Shown here piece by piece: positions 25,871 to 34,461 of a stretch of 64,000 nt of DNA. Within the stretch, counting starts at the first letter, position 1. Every line of letters starts with the position of its first letter. A program made the translations under genes and the position numbers. The notes beneath the pieces are model-generated. The model was not told where the DNA came from. It made no database searches and was given only the letters and a program-made list of their open reading frames with translations. The stretch is from Rurimicrobium sp040387755 (GTDB taxonomy: Bacteria; Bacteroidota; Bacteroidia; Chitinophagales; Chitinophagaceae): assembly GCA_040387755.1 (NCBI GenBank), contig JAZKDB010000002.1, positions 1,488,001 to 1,552,000 on the forward strand. The letters are read 5' to 3'.

Positions 25871-26181
25871 TATAGACAGTTCTGTTGAATGTCCCACGCG
25901 CCAACGGGGCTTTCTTCTTTCAATAAGAGCAGTAAAATATAATGACGAATTAGCTAAAATTATTGAGATTCCACTTTCTTCTTAATGTCCAAAAAAACAA
26001 AGCGTTTTTATCAAAGTAAATTGTTTCGTTGAGTGCTATTGTGCTAAACAAAAAAACATCTGTCTCAAAAATATTGAGGTCGTGTTTTTGGGGTTTTACA
26101 TACGTTTCCTTGTGCTATATCTATAACACATTCTGCATACTTTCAATCCCAACTAAGAGCTATAATACCCTTTGTTTTGCC

Positions 26182-26201
26182 GCTGCACCTATGATTATTT
26201 A
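26182..26201 (+). repeat. Imperfect direct repeat, right copy
   Basis: GCTGCACCTAT followed by GATTATTTA; partner of 25005-25024. It overlaps the stop codon of the type B protein gene. Confidence 0.35.
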
Positions 26202-29197
26202 ATCATCAAAACAGTGCCTTTAATCAGTTCGGGTGCGTTGCTGCTGTTGTAGCATATAATCTCCATCATGTACACAAAGCCTGCTGCATCACTCACCGCC
26301 TGACCGCCAAAGGTGCCATCCCAGCCATAGGCAGGGTCATTCGGCTTGAAGTTCTCTTTACTGAACACCAACTCGCCAAAACGGTTGTATACACTGAAGC
26401 TCTTTACGGTAAAGCCTGTACCGCGTACATAGAAGATGTCATTATTGCCATCTCCGTTTGGGGTAAAGGCATTTGGCATCGTCACATTCGCTCCGTCGCA
26501 GAATACTTTTATCGTTAACAGGTCTGAACCTACGCAACCTTCCTTATTAATACCTTCTACTTTGTACACCATCTGACGGTTGGAATTGAACACCGGATTC
26601 GGACAATCCGAACAGCTCAGACTATCGGCTGGGGTCCAGCGCCATTTAATCACATCCTGACCATAGGTAGGTAGAATCGTGTAAGGGATATTCATCCGCA
26701 CACTCGTATCATAGCCTACCACTTTAGGGGTCAGGATGACGGTCACTTTTACCAGGCCTGAAGTGTCGGGACAGCTAGTCCCTGATTTTGCAATTGCAGT
26801 ATAAGTAGTTGTAGCAGAAGGACGTGCTTTGATATTGGCAGATAAAGAATCACTTAATCCTTTACCTGGTGACCATATGATTTGTTGTGCATTTGAATTT
26901 ACAGTTAAAACTGCCGAATCAACAGAGCAAATAGTGGTATCGGGAGATACTGAAAAATAAACTCTCTTATCAACCAGAACATTTACGGTATCTAAAGTAA
27001 TACATCCATTATCACTTGTAGCAGTAAGTAAATATGCTCCGCTTTGTGACATCTGAATATTGGGTATGCTTAATCCCTGATTAAGTTGAGTGATACCATT
27101 ACCTGTCCATACATAAGTAATCGTGGGGTTTTCGGTTAAAATATCAATCTTCAGATTTGAGTTTTCACAAATTTTATACGGAGAAGTAAATTGTTGCTTT
27201 TTAGGAGTAGGGGTAATCACCAATGTAGTTGTTGATGGCAAATGAATACACTCTCCCACCTGCACAAGTAGAGTATACACACCTGCAGAGTTAGCTTTGG
27301 TAGTAAAGGTTGGGTTTTGATCTGTTGAACTAAATCCTCCCGGACCAGTCCAGCTATAAGTGGCACCAGGAACAGTGTTTGCCGTCAATTTTGCAAGAGC
27401 ATCAACACATAAAGGTCCATTATTATTAACAGGAGGCCCCGGAGGGACAGGATCTACCAGTACCAGAGGGCCGTAAAACGGTACACTTTTGCAACCATAT
27501 TTATTAATGACAATAAATGCTGAATAACTACCTCTGCCTAATCCTGTTAAAGTATACATTCCTGCAGCATCAGTAGTAAAAGTTACTGATTGGGGAGATC
27601 CATCTTTATCATAAGTAAGTGTATATGTCGTATTCGCAGAATCTACACGGAAACTGATTGTGCCGTTCTTCCCAGCACAAAAAGTCGGATTGGTTGATGA
27701 AAACAAATCAGCAACCGGTAGCGCCCTTGTGATTACCAAAATAGAATCTCTGAAACTTTCGCAAAGACTATCCCTGATCTGGCTTACATAATAATACTTA
27801 GAGCCAACAATATTCGTGGCAGGAGTAAGTGTTGCCAAAGGTGAGCCTCCGGTTCTGGCCGTATACCACCTCAATACAGATGGTGCAGCAGGAGTAGCGG
27901 TAAGAGGAGTGGCTACATCATATCTACAATAATAAACAGGGCCAGTAACTGCAGGTGGTGCAGGTGGAGGAATAGGTACTACTGTAATTTTTAGTTGTGG
28001 TGTATAACACAAGGGATTGGTAACCGTAGCAGTATAAGTAATAGGGCTGGTACCTACAGTAAGTACAACTTTTGAACCGATTGTGGTACTTAATCCTGTT
28101 GCAGGTGACCAAACCCATTCAAAGAAATCTCCATTTACAATGTCTATGGGTAATTTAGCTCCGGCACAAGCCTTGGCTGTATCATTAGTTATATAAGGCT
28201 TATCTGCTATCAGGAACTCGGGCTTTAAATCTTCAAAAGCAGAATCCAAATCTGCTTCTCTTAAAATATATGCATAAGAAAGCTGCGTGCTATCCCCAGC
28301 CTTTAGAGAATCGATTTTAAAAATAATGCCAATACCAACATCGTTTGTATACAAACTATCTAATTTATAAATTCCATTTGTACATGTGCTATCAAATAAT
28401 AGATTCAATGAATCATTTGTACCTGGCTGTAATCCTCCTTGCAAAATATATGGCCTTGCCCTGCAATCTCTGGAACCCAAACCTAAATAGGAAGAATAGC
28501 TACGGCCCTGAGCTGCGACCAAAGTTTTATTATCGGCATTGGGTATTTTGAACTTTATTTTATTAAAAGTTGTATAGCCATCCAAAGCAGGAGCAGGCAC
28601 AACAACAGCTTCGTTATCAGGATCTACTGTTCTATCATAATAAATATTGTAAATAGTAGAAGAGCTGGTATTTTTCAAAACTACAGTGTTGAGGAAATAT
28701 ACCTTATCGTCTTTAAGTTTTGTTACAGATTTGATTTTTATCACACCCATTGTCCCTTCCCATGTTCCTGTTTTATAAGTTGGTGCAACCGTATAATTTG
28801 TACAGGTACCGGTAAGCCCTCCTGTGAATGAGGTTCCACTAACCCCTCTCCATGCCTGAGCCCATGTTCCATTATACTGTATATCCCATCCTTCCTGAGG
28901 GGAACCTGGCAAATAATAATCACCAATATATGTAGGTGTTCCTACTGTCCAGCCATCTTTATCCGGATCAGCGACAAAACCCAAAGCTAAACCTGTGAGT
29001 CCATAAGGACTGCGGGCATGGTAGCCACTCGGAGCATCGTTATCAGTGCCATATGCTCCATTAGTTGCAATACCTAATTCAACGAAATTCCCTTTCAAAA
29101 AAATCTCACTTCCGACTAATTGGGCATATGATTGCTGAAAAATCAAAAAGGGAGTAATCAATGCCAATATGACACATGAGCGTAAAAGGTGTTTCAT
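26195..29197 (-). CDS. Large secreted protein with Ig-like domains and T9SS type B (gliding-motility) C-terminal domain
   Basis: Encodes 1000 residues. A signal peptide (to about residue 26, SYAQ) is followed by an N-terminal beta domain with an Asp/Gly-rich start (ATNGAYGTDNDAPSGYH), then several Ig/PKD-like repeats (about 330-900) marked by CxGAKLPI, WYTARTGGSPLA, YSWTGPGGFSSTDQNP and similar. The last 100 residues are a type B sorting domain: MPNAFTPNGDGNNDIFYVRG, VYNRFGELVFSKENF, YGWDGTFGGQAV. Type B proteins are exported by the T9SS with the help of a PorP/SprF partner and stay at the cell surface, often as adhesins. The expected partner gene downstream is only a fragment. Confidence 0.92.
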   Translation of the reverse strand: MKHLLRSCVILALITPFLIFQQSYAQLVGSEIFLKGNFVELGIATNGAYGTDNDAPSGYHARSPYGLTGLALGFVADPDKDGWTVGTPTYIGDYYLPGSPQEGWDIQYNGTWAQAWRGVSGTSFTGGLTGTCTNYTVAPTYKTGTWEGTMGVIKIKSVTKLKDDKVYFLNTVVLKNTSSSTIYNIYYDRTVDPDNEAVVVPAPALDGYTTFNKIKFKIPNADNKTLVAAQGRSYSSYLGLGSRDCRARPYILQGGLQPGTNDSLNLLFDSTCTNGIYKLDSLYTNDVGIGIIFKIDSLKAGDSTQLSYAYILREADLDSAFEDLKPEFLIADKPYITNDTAKACAGAKLPIDIVNGDFFEWVWSPATGLSTTIGSKVVLTVGTSPITYTATVTNPLCYTPQLKITVVPIPPPAPPAVTGPVYYCRYDVATPLTATPAAPSVLRWYTARTGGSPLATLTPATNIVGSKYYYVSQIRDSLCESFRDSILVITRALPVADLFSSTNPTFCAGKNGTISFRVDSANTTYTLTYDKDGSPQSVTFTTDAAGMYTLTGLGRGSYSAFIVINKYGCKSVPFYGPLVLVDPVPPGPPVNNNGPLCVDALAKLTANTVPGATYSWTGPGGFSSTDQNPTFTTKANSAGVYTLLVQVGECIHLPSTTTLVITPTPKKQQFTSPYKICENSNLKIDILTENPTITYVWTGNGITQLNQGLSIPNIQMSQSGAYLLTATSDNGCITLDTVNVLVDKRVYFSVSPDTTICSVDSAVLTVNSNAQQIIWSPGKGLSDSLSANIKARPSATTTYTAIAKSGTSCPDTSGLVKVTVILTPKVVGYDTSVRMNIPYTILPTYGQDVIKWRWTPADSLSCSDCPNPVFNSNRQMVYKVEGINKEGCVGSDLLTIKVFCDGANVTMPNAFTPNGDGNNDIFYVRGTGFTVKSFSVYNRFGELVFSKENFKPNDPAYGWDGTFGGQAVSDAAGFVYMMEIICYNSSNAPELIKGTVLMIK

Positions 29198-29380
29198 AAG
29201 ATTTTATTTGAGGGATTAAATTTTCTATGATAAGTAGCTAACAAGTTTACGAAAAAAATTACAACTAAAAAAAATTATATTTAACTTGAAGTAACTTGCT
29301 AGTAGACAACCAAAATAGTCTTATGGTTGGGTAAAACTGCTCAATTAATTAGTATTAAATTTTAGCTAATACTATAAATA

Positions 29381-29417
29381 AAAAAAGAAAGTCACCTTTT
29401 TAAAAGATGACTTTCCT
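29381..29417. terminator. Intrinsic terminator of the SDR gene
   Basis: Stem GAAAGTCA (29387-29394) / TGACTTTC (29408-29415), extended by inner A-T pairs, followed on the minus strand by T7. Confidence 0.75.
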
Positions 29418-29436
29418 GAAAACTGCTTCGTAAAAC

Positions 29437-30225
29437 TTAGATACTACCTGTCCTTCCTCCATCTACTGGTATGCTGGTACCATTAACATATGCCGCTGCA
29501 GGAGAGGCTAAAAAGGCAACAACTGCTGCAATTTCTTCGGGTAAACCAAAACGGCCAGCCGGAATTTCTGCAAGCATTTCTTGCTCCACTTCGTTTTTTT
29601 CTACACCAGATTTTGCAGATTTATTCTCAATAATACTGCTTAGTCGGCCAGTTGAAGTAGCGCCAGGCAACACATTATTGACTGTAATACCAAATTGCCC
29701 GACTTCATTGGCCATAGTTTTGGCCCAGGAGGCCACAGCACCGCGGATTGTATTGGACACTCCTAAACCCTTCAATGGAATTTTGACAGAGGTAGAAATA
29801 ATATTGATGATGCGGCCATAGCCGGCTTCCTTCATTGCTGGTAACACCAATCCTGTAACAATATGATTGCAAATCAGGTGTTGATTGAACGCAGCAAGAA
29901 AAGCATCGGTGGTGGCAGTACTGGCCGGACCTGCTGCCGGACCTCCGGAATTGTTGATTAAAATATGAATCTTATTCTTCGAGACGAAGTCTGTAACTAC
30001 ACTTCTCACTTGCTCTGTATTACTGTAGTCGGCGACAAGATATTGGTGCTGTTGTCCACGGTCTGTGGCTAAAGTTTGTATTGCTTGTTGTAATGAAGCT
30101 TCATTACGTGCTACCAATGTGCAATTGGCCCCTAAGGCGGCCAGAGCCTGAGCAGAGGCCAATCCTATTCCTTGAGTACTGCCCGCTACAAGGGCATTTT
30201 TACTTATTAAGTCTAATGAAATCAT
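29437..30225 (-). CDS. SDR-family oxidoreductase with altered active site
   Basis: From the ATG at 30225 this is 262 residues. The Rossmann nucleotide motif GSTQGIG (15-21), NNSGG (91-95) and PVDGG near the end mark a classical short-chain dehydrogenase. Ser144 (NIISTSVK) sits where the catalytic Ser is expected, but the YxxxK positions read Ser157 and Arg161 (GVSNTIRGAV). Such substitution is known in some SDR subgroups of unclear activity. A longer start at 30300 is possible but adds residues not typical of the family. Substrate unknown. Confidence 0.85.
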   Translation of the reverse strand: MISLDLISKNALVAGSTQGIGLASAQALAALGANCTLVARNEASLQQAIQTLATDRGQQHQYLVADYSNTEQVRSVVTDFVSKNKIHILINNSGGPAAGPASTATTDAFLAAFNQHLICNHIVTGLVLPAMKEAGYGRIINIISTSVKIPLKGLGVSNTIRGAVASWAKTMANEVGQFGITVNNVLPGATSTGRLSSIIENKSAKSGVEKNEVEQEMLAEIPAGRFGLPEEIAAVVAFLASPAAAYVNGTSIPVDGGRTGSI

Positions 30226-30333
30226 CAGCGAAAATAATGAATAATCCATGTTCAATGATGAATGACTGAGGATTGATACCAAATGATAATTATTAAGCAT
30301 TGCGGATAGCTAAGTTGAATATCATTACTAAAG

Positions 30334-30413
30334 CTGGGTGGCTGCGGGATATGCAGGGCCTGGTGCGCAGCACCGCAGCGAAGCGGAGCCCGGAGTAGCC
30401 CGAACCCAATGCT
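30334..30413. repeat. GC-rich intergenic repeat-like block
   Basis: An 80-base stretch far richer in G+C than its surroundings, with a small hairpin GGTGC-GCA-GCACC (30362-30374) and further GC-rich palindromic pieces (GCCCGGAGTAGCCCG). It resembles the GC-rich repeats seen between genes in related bacteria; a weak relative lies at 6573-6727. Confidence 0.45.
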
Positions 30414-30459
30414 GAAAAAAAAAGCGAATGATGATAGCCCCTAAAAATAACAGTATTGA

Positions 30460-30492
30460 TTTGATAAAGGAATCAGGGAAATCCTACCTTCG
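30460..30492 (+). promoter_or_regulatory. Promoter of the MATE-pseudouridine synthase operon
   Basis: TTTG (30460-30463), 21 bases, TACCTTCG (30485-30492), then ATG at 30513. Both elements fit the Bacteroidota consensus. Confidence 0.6.
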
Positions 30493-30512
30493 CGAGCTTT
30501 GGAGATTTATTT

Positions 30513-31847
30513 ATGGAGTTGAAACTTGAGGCAAGACAAACGGTAATACTTGCCCTGCCTATCATTTTCGGGGAGCTGGCGCAAATGGCCTTACACTTAT
30601 TGGATACAGCGATGATTGGCGCGATTAGTCATGTACAATTGGCAGCAGCATCGTTGGTGTTTAATGTATTGGGTATTCCCTTTGTATTGGGTATCGGGAT
30701 GACGATGTCTATTGCCCAAACGGTATCGATGGCACAAGGGCAGAATGATAACAAAAGGGTGTCGCATTATTTGTTTAACGGATTTTGGATGTGCACTATT
30801 TTTTCGGTGCTGATAGCGCTGAGTTTATTCTTGGGCAGGAATGTGATTTTGCACCTTGGTCAAGACCCTGAGGTGGCGCGTCTGGCAATTCCTTTTCTGG
30901 AGGTAATGAGTATGTCGCTGATACCTATGTTGTTGTTTATGGCACTCAAGCAATTTACTGATGGGCTTCAACATACACGCACTGCAATGGTTTTGAGTAT
31001 TCTATCACTTCCTATAAATGTGTTTATTAACTGGCTGCTCATCTATGGTAATTGGGGATTTCCGAGAATGGAAATGATGGGTGCCGCTTATGGTACGCTC
31101 ATTACACGAAGTATCATTTTTGTGGCTTTGGGAGTAGTGGTATTGCGCCATAAATTGTTCCGGAAATATATTGCAGTGCGCAGAAACCAGTGGTACTTTA
31201 GTGCTGCTACCTTTAAAGAAATGTTGAAAATAGGCGTACCCAGTGGTTTACAGATTGGCATGGAGGCCGGTGCATTTGTGGTATCAGGGATTATAATAGG
31301 CACCATCGGTGTGGTGGAGCAAGCGGCGCATCAGATAGCACTAAGCTGTGCAGCATTTACCTTTATGGCTTCGATGGGACTAGCGCAAGCGGGTTCAATA
31401 AGGGTGAGTAATGCCTTTGGCACTTCTAACTTCAAAAAGATAGCTGCAATTGGTAAAAGCACATTATGGACAGCATTGGCTTATGGTATTTTTTGTGCAA
31501 TGATTTTTGTGGTATTCAGGAATGATTTGCCGTTGTTGTTTAATCATAAACCTGAAGTGGTGGCTATGGCATCTACCTTATTTGTTCTTTCTGCTATATT
31601 TCAGATTTCTGATGCCACTCAGGCTATTGGATCTGGATTGTTGCGAGGTATCAAAGATGTAAAAATGCCTACGGTGCTGATTTTTATTGCCTATTGGGTA
31701 TTGGGTATTCCTGCAGGGTATTTATTGGCCTTTAATTTAAAATTAGGTGCGCCGGGCATTTGGCTGGGCTTTATTATCGGATTGAGTTTCTCTTCCTTTT
31801 TCCTCACCACCCGTTTCCTCAAAATGGTTAAAAGACAAAAAGCCTGA
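30513..31847 (+). CDS. MATE family multidrug/toxin exporter
   Basis: Encodes 444 residues with 12 hydrophobic segments in two homologous halves. N-terminal MATE landmarks are visible: LPIIFGELAQMALHLLDTAMIG and LGIPFVLGIGMTMSIAQTVSMAQGQ; the second half repeats the pattern with IGVPSGLQIGMEAGAF and ASMGLAQAGSIRVSNAFG. MATE proteins expel cationic drugs and dyes using sodium or proton gradients across the inner membrane. The stop overlaps the start of the pseudouridine synthase gene by one base (TGATG), so the two are translated from one message. Substrate unknown. Confidence 0.93.
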   Translation: MELKLEARQTVILALPIIFGELAQMALHLLDTAMIGAISHVQLAAASLVFNVLGIPFVLGIGMTMSIAQTVSMAQGQNDNKRVSHYLFNGFWMCTIFSVLIALSLFLGRNVILHLGQDPEVARLAIPFLEVMSMSLIPMLLFMALKQFTDGLQHTRTAMVLSILSLPINVFINWLLIYGNWGFPRMEMMGAAYGTLITRSIIFVALGVVVLRHKLFRKYIAVRRNQWYFSAATFKEMLKIGVPSGLQIGMEAGAFVVSGIIIGTIGVVEQAAHQIALSCAAFTFMASMGLAQAGSIRVSNAFGTSNFKKIAAIGKSTLWTALAYGIFCAMIFVVFRNDLPLLFNHKPEVVAMASTLFVLSAIFQISDATQAIGSGLLRGIKDVKMPTVLIFIAYWVLGIPAGYLLAFNLKLGAPGIWLGFIIGLSFSSFFLTTRFLKMVKRQKA

Positions 31848-32452
31848 TGAGTGGCTATCGGTATTTTGTGCTGCATAAACCAAGAGGGATTGTTTCGCAG
31901 TTTGTAAGCCCGGATGATGTGGGATTATTAGGTGAGATAAATTTTGATTTCCCGGAAGGCACTCATGCAATTGGTCGTCTGGACAAAGATTCAGAAGGAT
32001 TGCTGTTGCTGACCACGAATAAAAAAGTGACCAAATTGTTGTTTCAGGGGGCGATACCCCATACGCGCGATTATTTGGTACTGGTAAAAAATGCTGTAAG
32101 CCAGGAAACCTTACAAACCTTACAAACAGGCGTTACTTTTCAAACCTTTGGCGGTGAAGATTATAACACCGGTGAATGCAAAGTATCCATTGTACATAAC
32201 CCTGAAGAACGTTTCCATATCGAAACAAATTTGCGCCCTGAGATTGCGCATACCTGGTTGCTCATCAGCCTTACCGAAGGTAAATTTCATCAGGTACGCA
32301 AGATGGTATCGGCAGTGCATCATCGCTGCAAAAGATTAATCCGTGTAGCTATTGAAGATATTGAACTCAGCACATTGAAACCAGGTGAAATAATGGAATT
32401 GGATGAAGCGACTTTTTTTAGAAAATTGAAAATCGAAGATTATAAAGATTAG
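31847..32452 (+). CDS. 23S rRNA pseudouridine synthase, RluE/RsuA type
   Basis: Encodes 201 residues. It has YFVLHKPRGIVSQF at the start, the catalytic motif GRLDKDSEGLLLLT with the conserved Asp, and KFHQVRKMVSAVHH near the C-terminus. There is no N-terminal S4 RNA-binding domain, as in RluE (which acts on U2457 of 23S rRNA); that assignment is by analogy. It is the second gene of an operon with the MATE exporter and overlaps the convergent dioxygenase gene by 4 bases. Confidence 0.9.
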   Translation: MSGYRYFVLHKPRGIVSQFVSPDDVGLLGEINFDFPEGTHAIGRLDKDSEGLLLLTTNKKVTKLLFQGAIPHTRDYLVLVKNAVSQETLQTLQTGVTFQTFGGEDYNTGECKVSIVHNPEERFHIETNLRPEIAHTWLLISLTEGKFHQVRKMVSAVHHRCKRLIRVAIEDIELSTLKPGEIMELDEATFFRKLKIEDYKD

Positions 32453-33333
32453 GTAATCTTCACTGATGTCATACTTAGCGAACCTGCTAATAATTTGTCG
32501 TTGAACAGCGACAATGTTTCAGATTTTTCTTTGAGGCCAAGCGCATAAATGAGTGGCAAATAATGGTCGGGGGTGGGTACTGCCAGATTAATCGCTGCAC
32601 CTTGCTTTTCAAAATTGATAATGGGCTCAAAATTTCCATCCATTAGCCAATGATTGATTTTCTGTCTGCTTTCCACTGCCCAATCAAAACCATAATCTAC
32701 TTTGTTGATGTTTCTGAAATCAACCAAACCAAGATTATGAATGATATTGCCGCTACCGATAATCAAGACTCCCTTTCTACGCAGACTGCTGAGTTGTTTG
32801 GCCAATTCATAATGATAAGCAGCAGCTTTGGTGTAATCAATACTAAACTGAATTACCGGAATATCTGCCTTTGGATACAGATGCATAATGACGGTCCAGG
32901 CACCATGATCTAAACCCCATTTATCATCTAGTTCTATATGAGTTGGCTTACAGATATCCTGAGTCATTTTTGCCAGTTCAGGACTACCCTTTGCGGAGTA
33001 TTGCACATCAAACAATTCTTTCGGGAATCCACCAAAATCGTGAATGGTGCGCGGCAATTGCATTGCAGTGACTTTTGTGCCATTGGTAAACCAATGTGCC
33101 GAAATGCAAAGAATTGCATTAGGGCGTGGCAATGACTTGGCAACATTTCTGAAACCACTTACAAATTCATTCTCTTCAATTGCATTCATCGGATTGCCAT
33201 GTCCCAGAAAAAGCACGGGCATTTTCCCAGTGTCAGGAAAATTGCCGCTCGATTTGGCTAATGCAGACAGACTATTAATAGAAGACATAAAGGGAATGAC
33301 ACCAAGTGATTTTAAGAATGTTTTTCTGTCCAT
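32449..33333 (-). CDS. ygiD: 4,5-DOPA-extradiol-dioxygenase-like protein (YgiD family)
   Basis: Encodes 294 residues of the LigB-type extradiol fold. Metal ligands are probably His45 (LFLGHGNPMNAIE), His80 (ISAHWFTNG) and the His of SGNIIHNLG. It also has GLDHGAWTVIMHLYP and PTPDHYLPLIYALG. The E. coli relative has DOPA 4,5-dioxygenase activity in vitro; the natural substrate in Bacteroidota is unknown. The N-terminus (MDRKTFLKSLGVIPFMSS) looks like an export signal of Tat-like form, though with Arg-Lys rather than Arg-Arg, so the enzyme may be periplasmic. A TACTTTTG element at 33352-33359 may be its promoter. Confidence 0.88.
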   Translation of the reverse strand: MDRKTFLKSLGVIPFMSSINSLSALAKSSGNFPDTGKMPVLFLGHGNPMNAIEENEFVSGFRNVAKSLPRPNAILCISAHWFTNGTKVTAMQLPRTIHDFGGFPKELFDVQYSAKGSPELAKMTQDICKPTHIELDDKWGLDHGAWTVIMHLYPKADIPVIQFSIDYTKAAAYHYELAKQLSSLRRKGVLIIGSGNIIHNLGLVDFRNINKVDYGFDWAVESRQKINHWLMDGNFEPIINFEKQGAAINLAVPTPDHYLPLIYALGLKEKSETLSLFNDKLLAGSLSMTSVKIT

Positions 33334-33351
33334 TATCAGGTTTTGGAACTA

Positions 33352-33359
33352 CAAAAGTA
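33352..33359 (-). promoter_or_regulatory. Promoter -7 element of the ygiD-like gene (TACTTTTG)
   Basis: Exact TAnnTTTG on the minus strand, 18 bases before the ATG. Confidence 0.5.
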
Positions 33360-33447
33360 GAGCATTAAAAAGCCTGTAAAGCCAAGGTATCCTTGTTGTT
33401 ACCTAAGGAAGAAAAGCATACTCGATAAATTTGGCAGTTCAATTTTA

Positions 33448-34461
33448 CTAAGTAATACTTCTGAAAATTGTATAACGCAGCAATATCTCCAGTGAAAAAC
33501 AAAAGAGCGCCAATAAAGCAAATGGTAAAAATAAATCGGTAAAATGCTTAAAAGAGCTTACTTCTACCTTAGATTTCTCCAACTGATCAATTTCTTTATA
33601 GACAGATGCAAGCGAAGTATTGCTCGTGGCACGAAAATATTTTCCTCCTGTTTGTGTAGCAATATTCTTCAATAACGCTTCATCAATTTCTACAGGAACC
33701 ATTTGTTTTTGAATACCCGTAGGTGTTTGTACAGGATAAGGAGCTTCGCCCCGCGAACCAACACCAATACAATAGACACGCAACTTATATGCTTTGGCAA
33801 TTTCCAGCGCTGTACTGGGATCTATAAGACCTGTATTATTCACACCATCAGTAAGCAGAATAATGATTTTACTTTTTGCTTTCGAGTTGCGTAGTCTGTC
33901 TACTGCGGTTGCCAGGCCCATACCAATGGCTGTTCCATCCTGCAACATACCACTTTTCATTGCATCAATTTGTTCTTTTACGATGTTATGGTCAATCGTA
34001 ATCGGGCATTGGGTAAAACTCTCGCCTGAAAAAATCACTAATCCAATTCTGTCATTAGCACGCTTGTCCACAAAATCATTGGCCACCTGTTTTGCTGCTT
34101 CAATACGATTGGGTTTTAAATCTTCAGCCATCATACTTCCAGACACATCCACAGACAATACGATATCTATACCATCGCTGTCAACAGACTCACTTACGTT
34201 ACTGCTTTGCGGACGGGCCAATGCAACAACAAGGGCTATAAAGGCAATACTGCGCAATACAATTAACAACGGACGAAAACGCACACGCCAGGTAGGTTTC
34301 AAACCTTTGATACCTGTCAAGCTTGTCAATCTAAAAGAAGGTTGTTGCTTGGACTTACCCTTAAATTCCCACCAAATAAGGATCGGCAATAGCAATAAAA
34401 AAATAAAATACCAGGGCTGTGCGAAACTCAAATGTTGCCCATCGAACAATGCTTTAATCAT
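33448..34461 (-). CDS. batA: BatA-like von Willebrand factor A domain membrane protein
   Basis: Encodes 337 residues. Two N-terminal membrane segments (WYFIFLLLLPILIWW and LLIVLRSIAFIALVVALA) precede a VWA domain (about 98-290) with the metal site DVSGS (105-109), and a third membrane segment (LFLPFALLALFCFSLEIL) ends the protein. This is the BatA layout. Bat proteins are linked to oxidative-stress tolerance and envelope functions and usually work with a MoxR ATPase. The start overlaps the upstream BatD-like gene by 4 bases. Third gene of a DUF58-BatD-BatA operon. Confidence 0.9.
   Translation of the reverse strand: MIKALFDGQHLSFAQPWYFIFLLLLPILIWWEFKGKSKQQPSFRLTSLTGIKGLKPTWRVRFRPLLIVLRSIAFIALVVALARPQSSNVSESVDSDGIDIVLSVDVSGSMMAEDLKPNRIEAAKQVANDFVDKRANDRIGLVIFSGESFTQCPITIDHNIVKEQIDAMKSGMLQDGTAIGMGLATAVDRLRNSKAKSKIIILLTDGVNNTGLIDPSTALEIAKAYKLRVYCIGVGSRGEAPYPVQTPTGIQKQMVPVEIDEALLKNIATQTGGKYFRATSNTSLASVYKEIDQLEKSKVEVSSFKHFTDLFLPFALLALFCFSLEILLRYTIFRSIT

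Larger units (their letters stand above)
25190..25985 (+). pseudogene. Probable frameshifted gene of unknown family
   Basis: Protein-like reading jumps between frames: MNQTQTTFKQRKNRVSIG from ATG 25190; then YESKILAEEDTISQSQ and, past a TAG, GRLHELLWGRHPKP in a second frame; then NQLSIFDIYDTWDS to KYKEGGIF in a third; after a T6 run VTGLQADMTITALSLNN to INHAIIAK; and after an A4 run DNIDSSVECPTRQRGFLLS to a TAA at 25985. The jumps at the T6 and A4 runs each need one base. The sum would be about 260 residues with a winged-helix-like part around SLTTRDLAKLI and KYKEGGIFVTG. I do not recognise the family. The two intact pieces are listed separately; a real two-gene reading is the alternative. 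Confidence 0.45.
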
